A model generated the notes under the pieces. That model did no database searches, was not told the DNA's origin, and saw nothing but the letters and a program-made list of their open reading frames with translations. From Betaproteobacteria bacterium (GTDB lineage: Bacteria > Pseudomonadota > Gammaproteobacteria > Burkholderiales > CAIKXV01): a stretch of 64,000 bases of DNA. Of this stretch, positions 38,360 to 47,947 are shown piece after piece. The stretch is taken from NCBI GenBank assembly GCA_947458265.1, contig CANGYF010000005.1:124001-188000 (forward strand). The letters are read 5' to 3'. Positions within the stretch are counted from its first letter, which is position 1, and each line of letters begins with the position of its first letter. A program made the translations under genes and the position numbers.

Positions 38360-38460
38360 GCGGGGACCCCATGGAGCGATGTGCGGATACTAACCGCCGG
38401 TCCGCGCGCCCGGCTGCCCGGTGCATGTGCCCTGCGGTTGCGACCCGGCTCCCGCCCGCC

Positions 38461-38491
38461 TAAAATGACCGGACAAAAAGTACGGACAAAT
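38461..38491 (+). promoter_or_regulatory. -10 element and two GntR-type half-sites in the amidohydrolase/TctC gap
   Basis: TAAAAT (38461-38466) is followed by two direct copies of CGGACAAA(A/T) at 38470-38478 and 38483-38491, 13 bases apart. CGGACAAA is the right half of the perfect palindrome next to the gntR gene at 52699-52712. The sites lie in the divergent gap, so they could control both genes. The rest of this 197-base gap shows nothing else I recognise. Confidence 0.5.
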
Positions 38492-38556
38492 CGCCAGTCC
38501 CGGCGACTCGATCCGCGACGCACAGCGTCCATCCAGCCGCCCGGAGGAGACCCCGA

Positions 38557-39546
38557 ATGCCAAAGCCACGCCCCGCAGCGCTCTGCCTGATGTCACTCCT
38601 CGCCGCGGCGCCCGCGCTGGCGCTCGCGCAAACGGCGGCATGGCCGTCCAAGCCGATCCGGATGGTGATTCCCTGGCCGCCCGGCGGCGGCGCGGACATC
38701 GTCGGCCGCATCCTGGCCGAACCGCTGGGCCAGGCGCTGGGCCAGCAACTGGTGGTCGAGAACCGCGGCGGCTCGAACGGGGTGATCGGCGCCGAGGCGG
38801 TCGCGCGTGCGGTGCCGGACGGGCACACGATCATGTTCCACAGCGTGACCTCGCACATGCTGAATCCGTCGTTCTTCCCGAAGTTGCCCTACGACACGTT
38901 CACCGACTTCGCGCCGGTCGGGCTGGTGGCCGAGGTGCCGCTGGCCATCGTGATCAATCCGGTGCTGCCGGTAAAGACGCTGCCGGACCTGATCGCACTG
39001 GCGCGCAAGAATCCCGGCCAGCTGTCGTTCGCCTCGTTCGGCGCGGGCAGCATCAGCCAGCTCGCCGGCGAACTGTTCAACCGGCAGTTCGGCGTCAAGA
39101 TGACCCATATTCCCTACAAGGGCGGCGGGCCTGCGCTGGTCGACACGCTCGGCGGCCATGTACCGATCTACTTCTCCGGCATCGGCACCTCGCTGCCGCA
39201 GCTGCGCGCAGGCAAGCTGCGCGCGCTCGGCGTGACCACCGCCGCCCGGTCGAAGCTGCTGCCCGACGTGCCCACGGTGGACGAGGCCACCGGCAGCAAG
39301 GGCTACGAGGCTTCGGTGATGTTCGGGCTGTTCGCCCCGGCGAAGACGCCGCAGGCGATCGTCACCCGGCTGAACGCGGAGACCGTGCGCCTGCTCGAAT
39401 CGGCCGACTTCCAGAACCGGCTGGCGAACAACGGCGGTTCGGACCGTGCCACCGCGACCTCGCCGCAGGAGATGCTCGATTACATGAAGGCCAACACGCC
39501 GCGCTGGGCGGCTCTGGTCAAGGAAATCGGGGCCCGCATTGACTGA
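38557..39546 (+). CDS. TctC/Bug-family periplasmic solute-binding protein
   Basis: A 329-residue binding protein with signal peptide ending at ALALAQ. It shares with the proteins at 40673 and 41927 a close common pattern: MVIPWPPGGGADIVGRI, VVENRGGSNGVIGAEAVARA, DGHTIMFHSVTSHMLNP and FFPKLPYDTFTDF. These three form a recent subfamily separate from the TctC proteins at 34735 and 39560. A GGAGGAG ribosome site lies 8 bases before ATG 38557. The next TctC gene begins within 15 bases of its stop. Confidence 0.9.
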   Translation: MPKPRPAALCLMSLLAAAPALALAQTAAWPSKPIRMVIPWPPGGGADIVGRILAEPLGQALGQQLVVENRGGSNGVIGAEAVARAVPDGHTIMFHSVTSHMLNPSFFPKLPYDTFTDFAPVGLVAEVPLAIVINPVLPVKTLPDLIALARKNPGQLSFASFGAGSISQLAGELFNRQFGVKMTHIPYKGGGPALVDTLGGHVPIYFSGIGTSLPQLRAGKLRALGVTTAARSKLLPDVPTVDEATGSKGYEASVMFGLFAPAKTPQAIVTRLNAETVRLLESADFQNRLANNGGSDRATATSPQEMLDYMKANTPRWAALVKEIGARID

Positions 39547-39559
39547 CAGGATGCTTCCC

Positions 39560-40588
39560 ATGCACGAGACGACGCTCCCCATGACGACGCCGGCGACCGC
39601 CTCGCGGCCGAACCTCAACTCGTCCGCATGCGCGCTCGGTTTCGCCGCGGCGGTCCTGCTGTTGCCGTCGGTACCGGCATTCGCCCAGGCCTGGCCAGCG
39701 AAGCCGGTGCGCTGGATCGCGCCCTACCCGCCCGGCGGCTCGTCCGACCTGGTCGCGCGCGCGATCGGCAACCGGCTCGCCGAACAGCTCGGCCAGCCAG
39801 TCCTGATCGACAACCGGCCGGGCGCCGGCGGCAGCCTCGGCACCGAGATCGCGGCGCGTTCGGCGCCAGACGGGTACACCCTGCTGCTGGCCAACATCGC
39901 GCCGCTGGCAATCAACCCGCACATCTACCCGAAGCTCGGCTACGACGTGATGCGCGATTTCGAAGCCGTCACGCTACTGGCCACCGGCCCGACGCTGCTG
40001 GTGGTCGGTCCGTCGCTGCCGGTGAAGAACGTGCAGGAACTGATCGCGCTGGCGAAGGCGAAGCCCGGTGCCATCAAGTACGGCACCGGCGGCAGCGGCA
40101 CGCCGGCACACCTCACAACCGAACTGCTGCGCCTGATGACCGGCATCGACCTGCTGCACGTGCCGTACAAGGGTACCGGGCAGTCGGTCACAGACCTGCT
40201 GGGCGGCCAGATCGATTTCGTGTTCGCCAGCCCGCCAGTCGCGGCCGCACATGTGAAGAGCGGCAAGTTGCGTGCGCTCGCGGCCTCCAGCGCGAAGCGC
40301 ACGCCGCTGGCGCCGGACATCCCGACCGTCGCCGAGAGCGGAGTGCCCGGGTTCGACATGGTGACCTGGTGGGGCGCGGTGGTGCCGGCGAAGACCCCGG
40401 CGCCGATCATCGACCGGCTGAATGCGATGCTGCGCAAGTCGCTCGATTTCGCGGACACCCAGGAGCGGTTCGCCGCGCTGGGCATCGACGTGCAGTCGAG
40501 CACCCCAGCGGCCTTCCGCAGCTTCATGGCGGCCGAACTGGCGCGCTATGCGAAGCTTTCGAAACAGGTCGGACTGAAGAACGAGTGA
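39560..40588 (+). CDS. TctC/Bug-family periplasmic solute-binding protein
   Basis: A 342-residue binding protein with signal peptide (LGFAAAVLLLPSVPAFAQA). Family pattern: WPAKPVRWIAPYPPGGSSDLVAR, VLIDNRPGAGGSLGTE, RSAPDGYTLLLANIAP, DLLHVPYKGTGQSV, IPTVAESGVPGFDMVTWWG. It belongs to the more typical Bug group and is not a close copy of its neighbours. ATG 39560 has AGGA at a good distance; ATG 39551 and TTG 39539 in the same frame are alternatives, the latter overlapping the previous stop. It is probably co-transcribed with the preceding TctC gene. Confidence 0.9.
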   Translation: MHETTLPMTTPATASRPNLNSSACALGFAAAVLLLPSVPAFAQAWPAKPVRWIAPYPPGGSSDLVARAIGNRLAEQLGQPVLIDNRPGAGGSLGTEIAARSAPDGYTLLLANIAPLAINPHIYPKLGYDVMRDFEAVTLLATGPTLLVVGPSLPVKNVQELIALAKAKPGAIKYGTGGSGTPAHLTTELLRLMTGIDLLHVPYKGTGQSVTDLLGGQIDFVFASPPVAAAHVKSGKLRALAASSAKRTPLAPDIPTVAESGVPGFDMVTWWGAVVPAKTPAPIIDRLNAMLRKSLDFADTQERFAALGIDVQSSTPAAFRSFMAAELARYAKLSKQVGLKNE

Positions 40589-40672
40589 CGCAGCTTTCAC
40601 GCTTGCGCATCCCTCGTCCGTCCGAGGGCGATACTCCCTGTCGTGAATCCACTTCATGAGGCAGCTACCCAG

Positions 40673-41662
40673 ATGCATCGAATGATCCGTGCTGCATTCT
40701 CCGCCTGCGCCATCGGCAGCCTTTTCGCCCTGCAGTCGCCCGTGATGGCACAGACGCAATGGCCAGCGAAGCCGGTACGCATGGTCATCCCGTGGCCGCC
40801 CGGGGGCGGCACCGACATCCTCGGGCGGCTGTTCGCCGAACCGCTGGCGCAGGCGCTCGGCCAACCGGTCGTCATCGAGAATCGCGGGGGATCCAACGGG
40901 CTGATCGGTGCCGAGGCCGTGGCACGTGCGGCACCCGACGGCTACACGATCATGTTCCACAGCGTGACTTCGCACATCCTCAACCCTGCGTTCTACCCGA
41001 AGATGCCCTATGACACGCTGGGCGATTTCCAGTCGATCTCGCTGGTCGGAGACGTACCGCTGGTCATTCTTGCAAATCCGGCGTTGCCGGTGCGCAACCT
41101 CAAGGAACTGGTCACGCTGGTCAAGCAGCAGCCGGGCAAGATGTCATACGCGTCCTTCGGCATGGGCAGCATGAGCCATCTCGGGGGCGCACTGCTGATG
41201 GACATGCTGGGTCTGAAGATGATCCACGTGCCGTACAAGGGCGGGGGGCCGGCGATGACCGACCTGATCGGAGGACACGTCCCGCTGTTCTTCGCCAGTT
41301 CCGCCACGGCACCGGAGCCGGTCAAGGCAGGCAGGGCGCGCGCGCTGGCCATCGCCTCGGCCTCGCGCAGCCCGCTGCTGCCCGCCGTTCCTTCGGTCAA
41401 TGAAGCACTGGGAATCAAGGGCTACGAGGCGACGATCATGTACGGCGTGTTCACGCCGGCGAAGGTGTCCCCGGATATCGTGCGGCGGCTCAGCGAGGTC
41501 ACCGGCAAGGTCCTGCGCGCGCCGGATATCGTCGCCCGCCTGCAGGCGCAGGGCATGGCAGCCCCGGCTCCCGGGACGCCGGAGCAGATGACCGCCTACA
41601 TCAAGGAGAACCTGCCGCTCTGGGCTAAGGTGATCCGCGAGGCCAACATCCGCATCGACTAG
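40673..41662 (+). CDS. TctC/Bug-family periplasmic solute-binding protein (duplicate copy A)
   Basis: A 329-residue binding protein with signal peptide ending SPVMAQ. It is very similar, also at DNA level, to the gene at 41927: MVIPWPPGGGTDILGR, VIENRGGSNGLIGAEAVARA, TIMFHSVTSHILNPAFYPK, and a C-terminus WAKVIREANIRID shared almost exactly. ATG 40673 is chosen over GTG 40643. Downstream lies a remnant of an SMP-30 gene start, which shows that this copy and the next come from a tandem duplication. Confidence 0.9.
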   Translation: MHRMIRAAFSACAIGSLFALQSPVMAQTQWPAKPVRMVIPWPPGGGTDILGRLFAEPLAQALGQPVVIENRGGSNGLIGAEAVARAAPDGYTIMFHSVTSHILNPAFYPKMPYDTLGDFQSISLVGDVPLVILANPALPVRNLKELVTLVKQQPGKMSYASFGMGSMSHLGGALLMDMLGLKMIHVPYKGGGPAMTDLIGGHVPLFFASSATAPEPVKAGRARALAIASASRSPLLPAVPSVNEALGIKGYEATIMYGVFTPAKVSPDIVRRLSEVTGKVLRAPDIVARLQAQGMAAPAPGTPEQMTAYIKENLPLWAKVIREANIRID

Positions 41663-41724
41663 CGTCCGCAACGAGACGACGGGTTTCACACCGACGCGCA
41701 GACTTGCGCCGCGGTTTCCGCACG

Positions 41725-41835
41725 ATTCTTGCATTGCCCGGCCGGCCGGTCCGCCGGCGTCCGTCACAGCACGTGCCGGACGCGCACCAAAGGAAGACGT
41801 ACCAATGTTCAATCCGTTCCAGCCCCGCAACTGAT
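41725..41835 (+). pseudogene. Remnant of an SMP-30 gene start (upstream element, RBS and first codons)
   Basis: This stretch repeats the region before and at the start of the SMP-30 gene at 43060. An ATTCTTGCATT element (41725) lies 80 bases before an ATG (41805), the same distance as in the intact copy (42980 to 43060). GGAAGACGTAC precedes the ATG in both. The first codons read MFNPFQP in both; then the remnant has lost a base and runs into stop codons (TGATGA) within about ten codons. The rest of the gene is missing; the next TctC gene begins about 90 bases later. The 264-base gap between the two TctC genes holds nothing else recognisable. Confidence 0.75.
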
Positions 41836-41926
41836 GATGATTACGACTCCGTCGCAGTACCGGTCCAGGTAGCGCGCACGGTCCGCTCGATGTGCGCGCA
41901 TGGCCATCAACATGAAAGGTGAACCA

Positions 41927-42937
41927 ATGTACCGAACGATCGCGGCGGCACTACCCGCCCTTGCCCTGGGCAGCGTGAGTGGCCTGGGCGCTCTCAGCCT
42001 CCTGCAACCGCTGCCCGCAACGGCACAGCAACAGTGGCCGGTCAAGCCGGTGCGCATGGTGATCCCGTGGCCGCCCGGTGGCGGCACCGACATCCTGGGC
42101 AGGGTCGTCTCCGACCCCCTGGCGCAGGCGCTCGGCCAGTCGGTCATCGTCGAGAACCGCGGCGGCTCGAACGGCGTGATCGGAGCCGAGGTGGTCGCGC
42201 GCGCCGTGCCCGATGGCTACACCATCATGTTCCACAGCATCACCTCGCACATCCTCAACCCGTCCTTCTACCCCAAACTGCCCTACGACACCGTCAACGA
42301 CTTCCAGTCGGTGACGCTGGTCGGCGACCTTCCGCTGGCAGTGCTTGCGCACCCGTCGCTGCCGGTACGCAACGTGAAGGAACTGGTCGCGCTGGTTCGG
42401 CAACAGCCGGGCAAGATGTCGTATGCCTCGTTCGGCGTAGGCAGCATGAGCCACCTCGGCGGCGAGATGTTCATGGGCATGCTCGGTCTGAAGATGGTGC
42501 ACGTGCCCTACAAGGGCGGTAACCCGGCGATGGTCGACCTGATGGGCGGGCATGTGCCGCTGTTCTTCGCGAGCCTGCCGACGGTGCCCGAGCCGGTGAA
42601 GGCCGGCAAGGCGCGCGCGCTGGCGATCACCTCGGCCGGGCGCAGCCCGCTGCTGCCCGACGTGCCGTCGGTCAACGAGGCCGCCGGCATCAAGGGCTAC
42701 GAGGCCACCATCATGTACGGCGTGCACACGCCGGCGAAGGTCTCGCCGGACATCGTGCGCAGGCTGAACGAGGTGATGGGCAAGGTGCTGCGGTCGCCCG
42801 ATACCGTCGCGAAACTGCAGGCGCAAGGCATGGCTGCGACCATTCCGGGCACGCCCGAGCAGATGACCGCCTACATCAAGGAAAACATCCCGCGCTGGGC
42901 GAAGGTGATCCGCGAGGCCAACATCCGGCTCGACTAG
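41927..42937 (+). CDS. TctC/Bug-family periplasmic solute-binding protein (duplicate copy B)
   Basis: A 336-residue binding protein, signal peptide ending LPATAQQ. Close paralogue of the gene at 40673 across its length (VIPWPPGGGTDILGRVV, IVENRGGSNGVIGAEVVARA, GYEATIMYGVHTPAKVSPDI, WAKVIREANIRLD). ATG 41927 has a good ribosome site (AAAGGTGA); in-frame ATGs at 41900 and 41912 are alternatives. It stands directly upstream of the intact SMP-30 gene, so the ancestral unit was probably TctC followed by SMP-30. Confidence 0.9.
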   Translation: MYRTIAAALPALALGSVSGLGALSLLQPLPATAQQQWPVKPVRMVIPWPPGGGTDILGRVVSDPLAQALGQSVIVENRGGSNGVIGAEVVARAVPDGYTIMFHSITSHILNPSFYPKLPYDTVNDFQSVTLVGDLPLAVLAHPSLPVRNVKELVALVRQQPGKMSYASFGVGSMSHLGGEMFMGMLGLKMVHVPYKGGNPAMVDLMGGHVPLFFASLPTVPEPVKAGKARALAITSAGRSPLLPDVPSVNEAAGIKGYEATIMYGVHTPAKVSPDIVRRLNEVMGKVLRSPDTVAKLQAQGMAATIPGTPEQMTAYIKENIPRWAKVIREANIRLD

Positions 42938-42979
42938 ATTCCGGGCGGCCGGGTCGCTTCCTGGCGCCGCCCACGCACC

Positions 42980-42994
42980 ATTCTTGCATTACCC
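42980..42994 (+). promoter_or_regulatory. Conserved upstream element of the SMP-30 gene
   Basis: ATTCTTGCATTACCC, 80 bases before the ATG. The same element with one change is kept at identical distance in front of the remnant at 41805. Preceding bases give CGCAC-N5-TTGCA, which resembles a sigma-54 -24/-12 site (consensus TGGCAC-N5-TTGCW) but lacks one of the two essential G residues, so its nature is open. Confidence 0.4.
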
Positions 42995-43059
42995 TCCGGC
43001 ATACCGTCGGGCACCGTCGACGCACGCAACAGACCCACAGAAGAAAGGAAGACGTACAA

Positions 43060-43986
43060 ATGTTCAACCCGTTCCAGCCCCTGCAACTGATCGAGACCGA
43101 AGTGTTCGCGACGCTGCCCGCCAAGTACCGCAAGAAGCAGTACAGCGACTGGGCGCATCCGAACCGGCAGGGCACCGAGATCGAGTGTTTCCTGGAAGGC
43201 CCGTCGTTCGACCGTGACGGCAACCTGTGGTTCGTCGACTGCGCGTTCGGCCGCATCTTCCGCGCCGACCCGAAGGGCAACATCGAACTCGCGCTGCAGT
43301 ACAACGGCTGGCCGAACGGCCTGAAGTTCCACAAGGACGGCCGCATCTTCGTCGCCGACTACAAGATGGGCATCCTGACCATCGATCCGAAGACGATGAA
43401 GATCGAGGAAGTGCTGCGCACCGCGTTCAGCGAAGGCTTCAAGGGCTGCAACGACCTGCACTTTGCGACCAATGGCGACCTCTACTTCACCGACCAGGGC
43501 CAGACCGGCATCGCCGACCCGACCGGCCGCGTGTTCCGCTGGCGCGCCGACGGCTCGCTCGACCGGCTGTGCAACAACGTGCCCAGCCCGAACGGCATCA
43601 CCCTGTCGACCACCGAGAAGCACTGCTATGTCGGCGTCACGCGCTCGAATTCGGTGTGGCGCCTGCCGCTGATGCAGGATGGCTCGATCTCCAAGACCGG
43701 CGTGGCGATCCAGCTCTCGGGTGGCGTCGGCGGCCCGGACGGCATCGAGATGGACGGCGAGAACGGCCTGTTCGTGTGCCAGCTGGGCGTCGGCGTCTGG
43801 CGCTTCGATTCGAACATGCTGCCCACGCACCTGATCCATTCGACCAACCATGCACACCACCACCTGGCCAACATCTGCTTCGGCGGCCCGGACCTGAAGA
43901 CGCTGTACATCACCGAGTCACTGTCGGGCGATATCCTGATGGCCAAGCTGCCGGTCGCCGGCAAGCGCATCTGGGGCCTCAGCTGA
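43060..43986 (+). CDS. SMP-30/gluconolactonase/LRE family protein
   Basis: Six-bladed beta-propeller of the SMP-30 family (308 residues), whose members are metal-dependent lactonases. Recurrent blade motifs are visible: GPSFDRDGNLWFVDCAFGRIF, GLKFHKDGRIFVADY, CNDLHFATNGDLYFTDQG, PNGITLSTTEKHCYV and GPDGIEMDGENGLFVCQLG. The Glu, Asn and Asp ligands typical of the calcium/zinc site lie in such positions. No signal peptide, so cytoplasmic. ATG 43060 follows the site GAAAGGAAG. The upstream TctC protein may bring in the substrate or its precursor. An inverted repeat follows at 44007. Confidence 0.9.
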   Translation: MFNPFQPLQLIETEVFATLPAKYRKKQYSDWAHPNRQGTEIECFLEGPSFDRDGNLWFVDCAFGRIFRADPKGNIELALQYNGWPNGLKFHKDGRIFVADYKMGILTIDPKTMKIEEVLRTAFSEGFKGCNDLHFATNGDLYFTDQGQTGIADPTGRVFRWRADGSLDRLCNNVPSPNGITLSTTEKHCYVGVTRSNSVWRLPLMQDGSISKTGVAIQLSGGVGGPDGIEMDGENGLFVCQLGVGVWRFDSNMLPTHLIHSTNHAHHHLANICFGGPDLKTLYITESLSGDILMAKLPVAGKRIWGLS

Positions 43987-44006
43987 TCGACGGCAGCCAG
44001 AGATGG

Positions 44007-44037
44007 ACGTCCGCGGGCTGCACCGGCTCGCGGACGT
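44007..44037 (+). repeat. Inverted repeat downstream of the SMP-30 gene
   Basis: ACGTCCGCG (44007-44015) and CGCGGACGT (44029-44037) are perfect inverted copies around a 13-base loop, in the 127-base gap before the dehydrogenase. No T-run follows, so it is not a classic terminator; it could attenuate transcription or protect the upstream mRNA. Confidence 0.35.
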
Positions 44038-44113
44038 GGGCAACGCCCGCGGGCCACACCCGTCCACGGGCGTGCAACAACCACGGGGCAGCACCGCGCC
44101 CCCGGAGAACACG

Positions 44114-45030
44114 ATGAAGAAGATCCAGAGCGTACTGATTTACGGCTATGGCGTGATGGGCCGTGGCGTGGCGAAGACCTTCGCACAGGCCGGGTTCCAG
44201 ACCATGGTCCGCTCGGCGCGTGCCGCATCGATCACCGACCTGCCGGACGGCGTGACCGCGGTCGCGACGCTGCCGGCGAAGGCCCCGGACCTCATCATCG
44301 AGCTGGTGCCCGAGATCGTCGCCACCAAGCAACAGGTGTTCGCCGATGTCGAGGCCGCCTACGAAGGCCAGGACTACCTGCTGGGCACCGGCACCTCGGG
44401 GCTCGACCTCGTAGAGCTGGCGAAGACGCTGAAGCATCCCGAGAAGTTCCTCGGCATCCACTACTTCATGCCGGCCGACACCGCGCCGGTCGTCGAGGTG
44501 ATGGGCGGGCCGGCCTCCTCGCGCGAGTCGGTCGACATCACCGCCGATGCGCTGCGCCGCTCGGGCAAGGAGACGGTCGTTCTGTACAAGCCGATCATCG
44601 GCTTCCTGGTGAACCGGCTCCAGCATGCGATCCTGAACGAGGCCTACTACCTGATTGAGGCAGGCGTCGCCGATGCGGCCGCGATCGACCATGCAGCGCG
44701 CAGGCTGCTCGCACCGCGCATGGTCCTCAACGGGCTGATCCAGCAGAAGGATGTCAGCGGCCTGAAGATCCATGCCGAGGCACAGGCGTCGATCGTACCG
44801 GCGCTGTTCCACACCAACGTCGCCAACCCGATGCTGCAGGCGATGGCGCAACGCGGCGAGACCGGCCTGGCCGCCGGCAAGGGCTTCTATGACTGGGCTG
44901 GCTGCGACACCGATGCGGTGCGCAAGCAGGCCTCGTCGCAGCTGTCCGCGCTGCTGAAGTTCATCGACAACGACCTGCCGAAGTCGCTGCCAGCCACCGA
45001 GCCGAAGCCGCGCGATCCCCGGCAGCCGGG

Positions 45031-45034
<4 letters not shown>
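44114..45034 (+). CDS. 3-hydroxyacyl-CoA dehydrogenase family protein
   Basis: NAD-dependent dehydrogenase of 306 residues. The Rossmann site is [21 protein letters not shown]. Catalytic features of the family are present: Ser in [10 protein letters not shown], His in IHYFMPAD, Glu in VVEVMGG and Asn in GFLVNRLQ. The C-terminal helical dimer domain follows ([28 protein letters not shown]). ATG 44114 has GGAGA at a good distance. The substrate may be an acyl-CoA or, as for some relatives, a free 3-hydroxy acid or gulonate; this cannot be told here. It overlaps recQ by a GTGA, although the functions seem unrelated. Confidence 0.88.
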
Positions 45035-46860
<1,826 letters not shown>

Positions 46861-46934
46861 GGCGGCACGGGACGCGTGGAGGCGCGCAGCCTGCGGGTGC
46901 GGCGCAGGGCGCTGATCGACGATCGCGGTTGCAG

Positions 46935-46940
46935 TATAGT
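46935..46940 (+). promoter_or_regulatory. Candidate -10 for the TauD-type dioxygenase gene
   Basis: TATAGT, a five-of-six match to consensus, 57 bases upstream of ATG 46997 in the gap after recQ; no strong -35. GGAGGAGA forms the ribosome site further down. Confidence 0.4.
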
Positions 46941-46996
46941 CATCCGGACCAGCACGGCACCCTGAAGGCCGCGCCGTAACCGGAGGAGACGACCGC

Positions 46997-47896
46997 ATGG
47001 ACCTCAGACCGCTCAGCCGCGATTTCGGCGCCGAAGTGCTCGGCGTATCGCTCGCCGATGTGGCGGACGATGGCCCGCGCGGCGACGAAGCCTATGCGTT
47101 CGTGCGCGCGGCCTTCGAGGAACACTCGGTACTGCTGTTCCGCCAGCAACAGATCACCGACGAACTGCAGGTCGCCTACTCGCGCCGCTTCGGCACGCTC
47201 GAAGTGGCGAAGGTCGCATCGCTGGGCGAAGGCACCCCGTTCAGCATCCTGACCAATGTCGACCCGGCGACCGGGAAGCTGGTGCCGCCCGACCACAAGG
47301 AATCGCTGCGCGCGAAGGCCAACCAGCTCTGGCATACCGACAGCTCCTTCAAGCAGCATCCGGCGCTCGCCTCGGTGCTGTCCGCACGCATCATCCCGCC
47401 CACCGGCGGCGAGACCCAGTTCGTGTCGCAGCGTGCGGCCTGGGCGCGGCTGCCGGAAGCGAAGAAGGCGCAACTGTTCGACGCCTGCGTCTGGCATGAC
47501 TATGCGCATTCGCGCGGGCAGATCGCGCCACACCTGGCCTCGGAGCGCGAGCGCGCCGCGATGCCGCCGGCGTGCTGGCGCATCCGCTGGCGCAACCCGG
47601 TGAACGGACGCGATTCCTTCTACCTGGCCTCGCATGCGTATGCGATCGAGGGCATGCCGGATGCCGAATCGAAGGCGCTGCTGGCCGAACTGAAGGAACA
47701 CATCACCGACCCGGCGCATGCCTACACCCATGAATGGCAGGCGGGCGATGTGGTGATGTGGGACAACCGGGCGACGATGCATCGCGGCCGGCCATGGCCG
47801 GCCGGCGATCATGCGCGGCTGATGAAGCGTACGACGATCAGCGCGGCGCCGACCGACGGCCTCGAAGCCGTCCGCCCGCCCGCGCTCGCGGGGTGA
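46997..47896 (+). CDS. TauD/TfdA family Fe(II)/2-oxoglutarate-dependent dioxygenase
   Basis: Non-haem iron oxygenase that couples 2-oxoglutarate decarboxylation to substrate hydroxylation. The facial triad is visible: His113 and Asp115 in LWHTDSSF and the distal His262 in MWDNRATMHRGRPW, with a 2-oxoglutarate-binding Arg in HARLMKRTTI. N-terminal residues LRPLSRDFGAEVLGV are typical of the family. 299 residues, cytoplasmic. Substrates of relatives include taurine, alkyl sulfates and 2,4-D; none can be chosen. Strong ribosome site GGAGGAGA before ATG 46997. It appears monocistronic, followed by a peroxidase gene with its own signal sequence. Confidence 0.92.
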   Translation: MDLRPLSRDFGAEVLGVSLADVADDGPRGDEAYAFVRAAFEEHSVLLFRQQQITDELQVAYSRRFGTLEVAKVASLGEGTPFSILTNVDPATGKLVPPDHKESLRAKANQLWHTDSSFKQHPALASVLSARIIPPTGGETQFVSQRAAWARLPEAKKAQLFDACVWHDYAHSRGQIAPHLASERERAAMPPACWRIRWRNPVNGRDSFYLASHAYAIEGMPDAESKALLAELKEHITDPAHAYTHEWQAGDVVMWDNRATMHRGRPWPAGDHARLMKRTTISAAPTDGLEAVRPPALAG

Positions 47897-47947
47897 CCGC
47901 GACAGGCAAGGCCTGTCCCGCTTGCACTCCCGGCGCGCCCCTCTAAG

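Noticed and set aside
41805-41835. A separate small gene starting at ATG 41805
   Set aside because: It stops after about nine codons and is a duplicated SMP-30 start with a lost base, so it is described as a remnant.
44003-44113. N-terminal extension of the 3-hydroxyacyl-CoA dehydrogenase from ATG 44003
   Set aside because: The extension lies over an inverted repeat and has no homology to the family; ATG 44114 has a better ribosome site and places the Rossmann motif normally.
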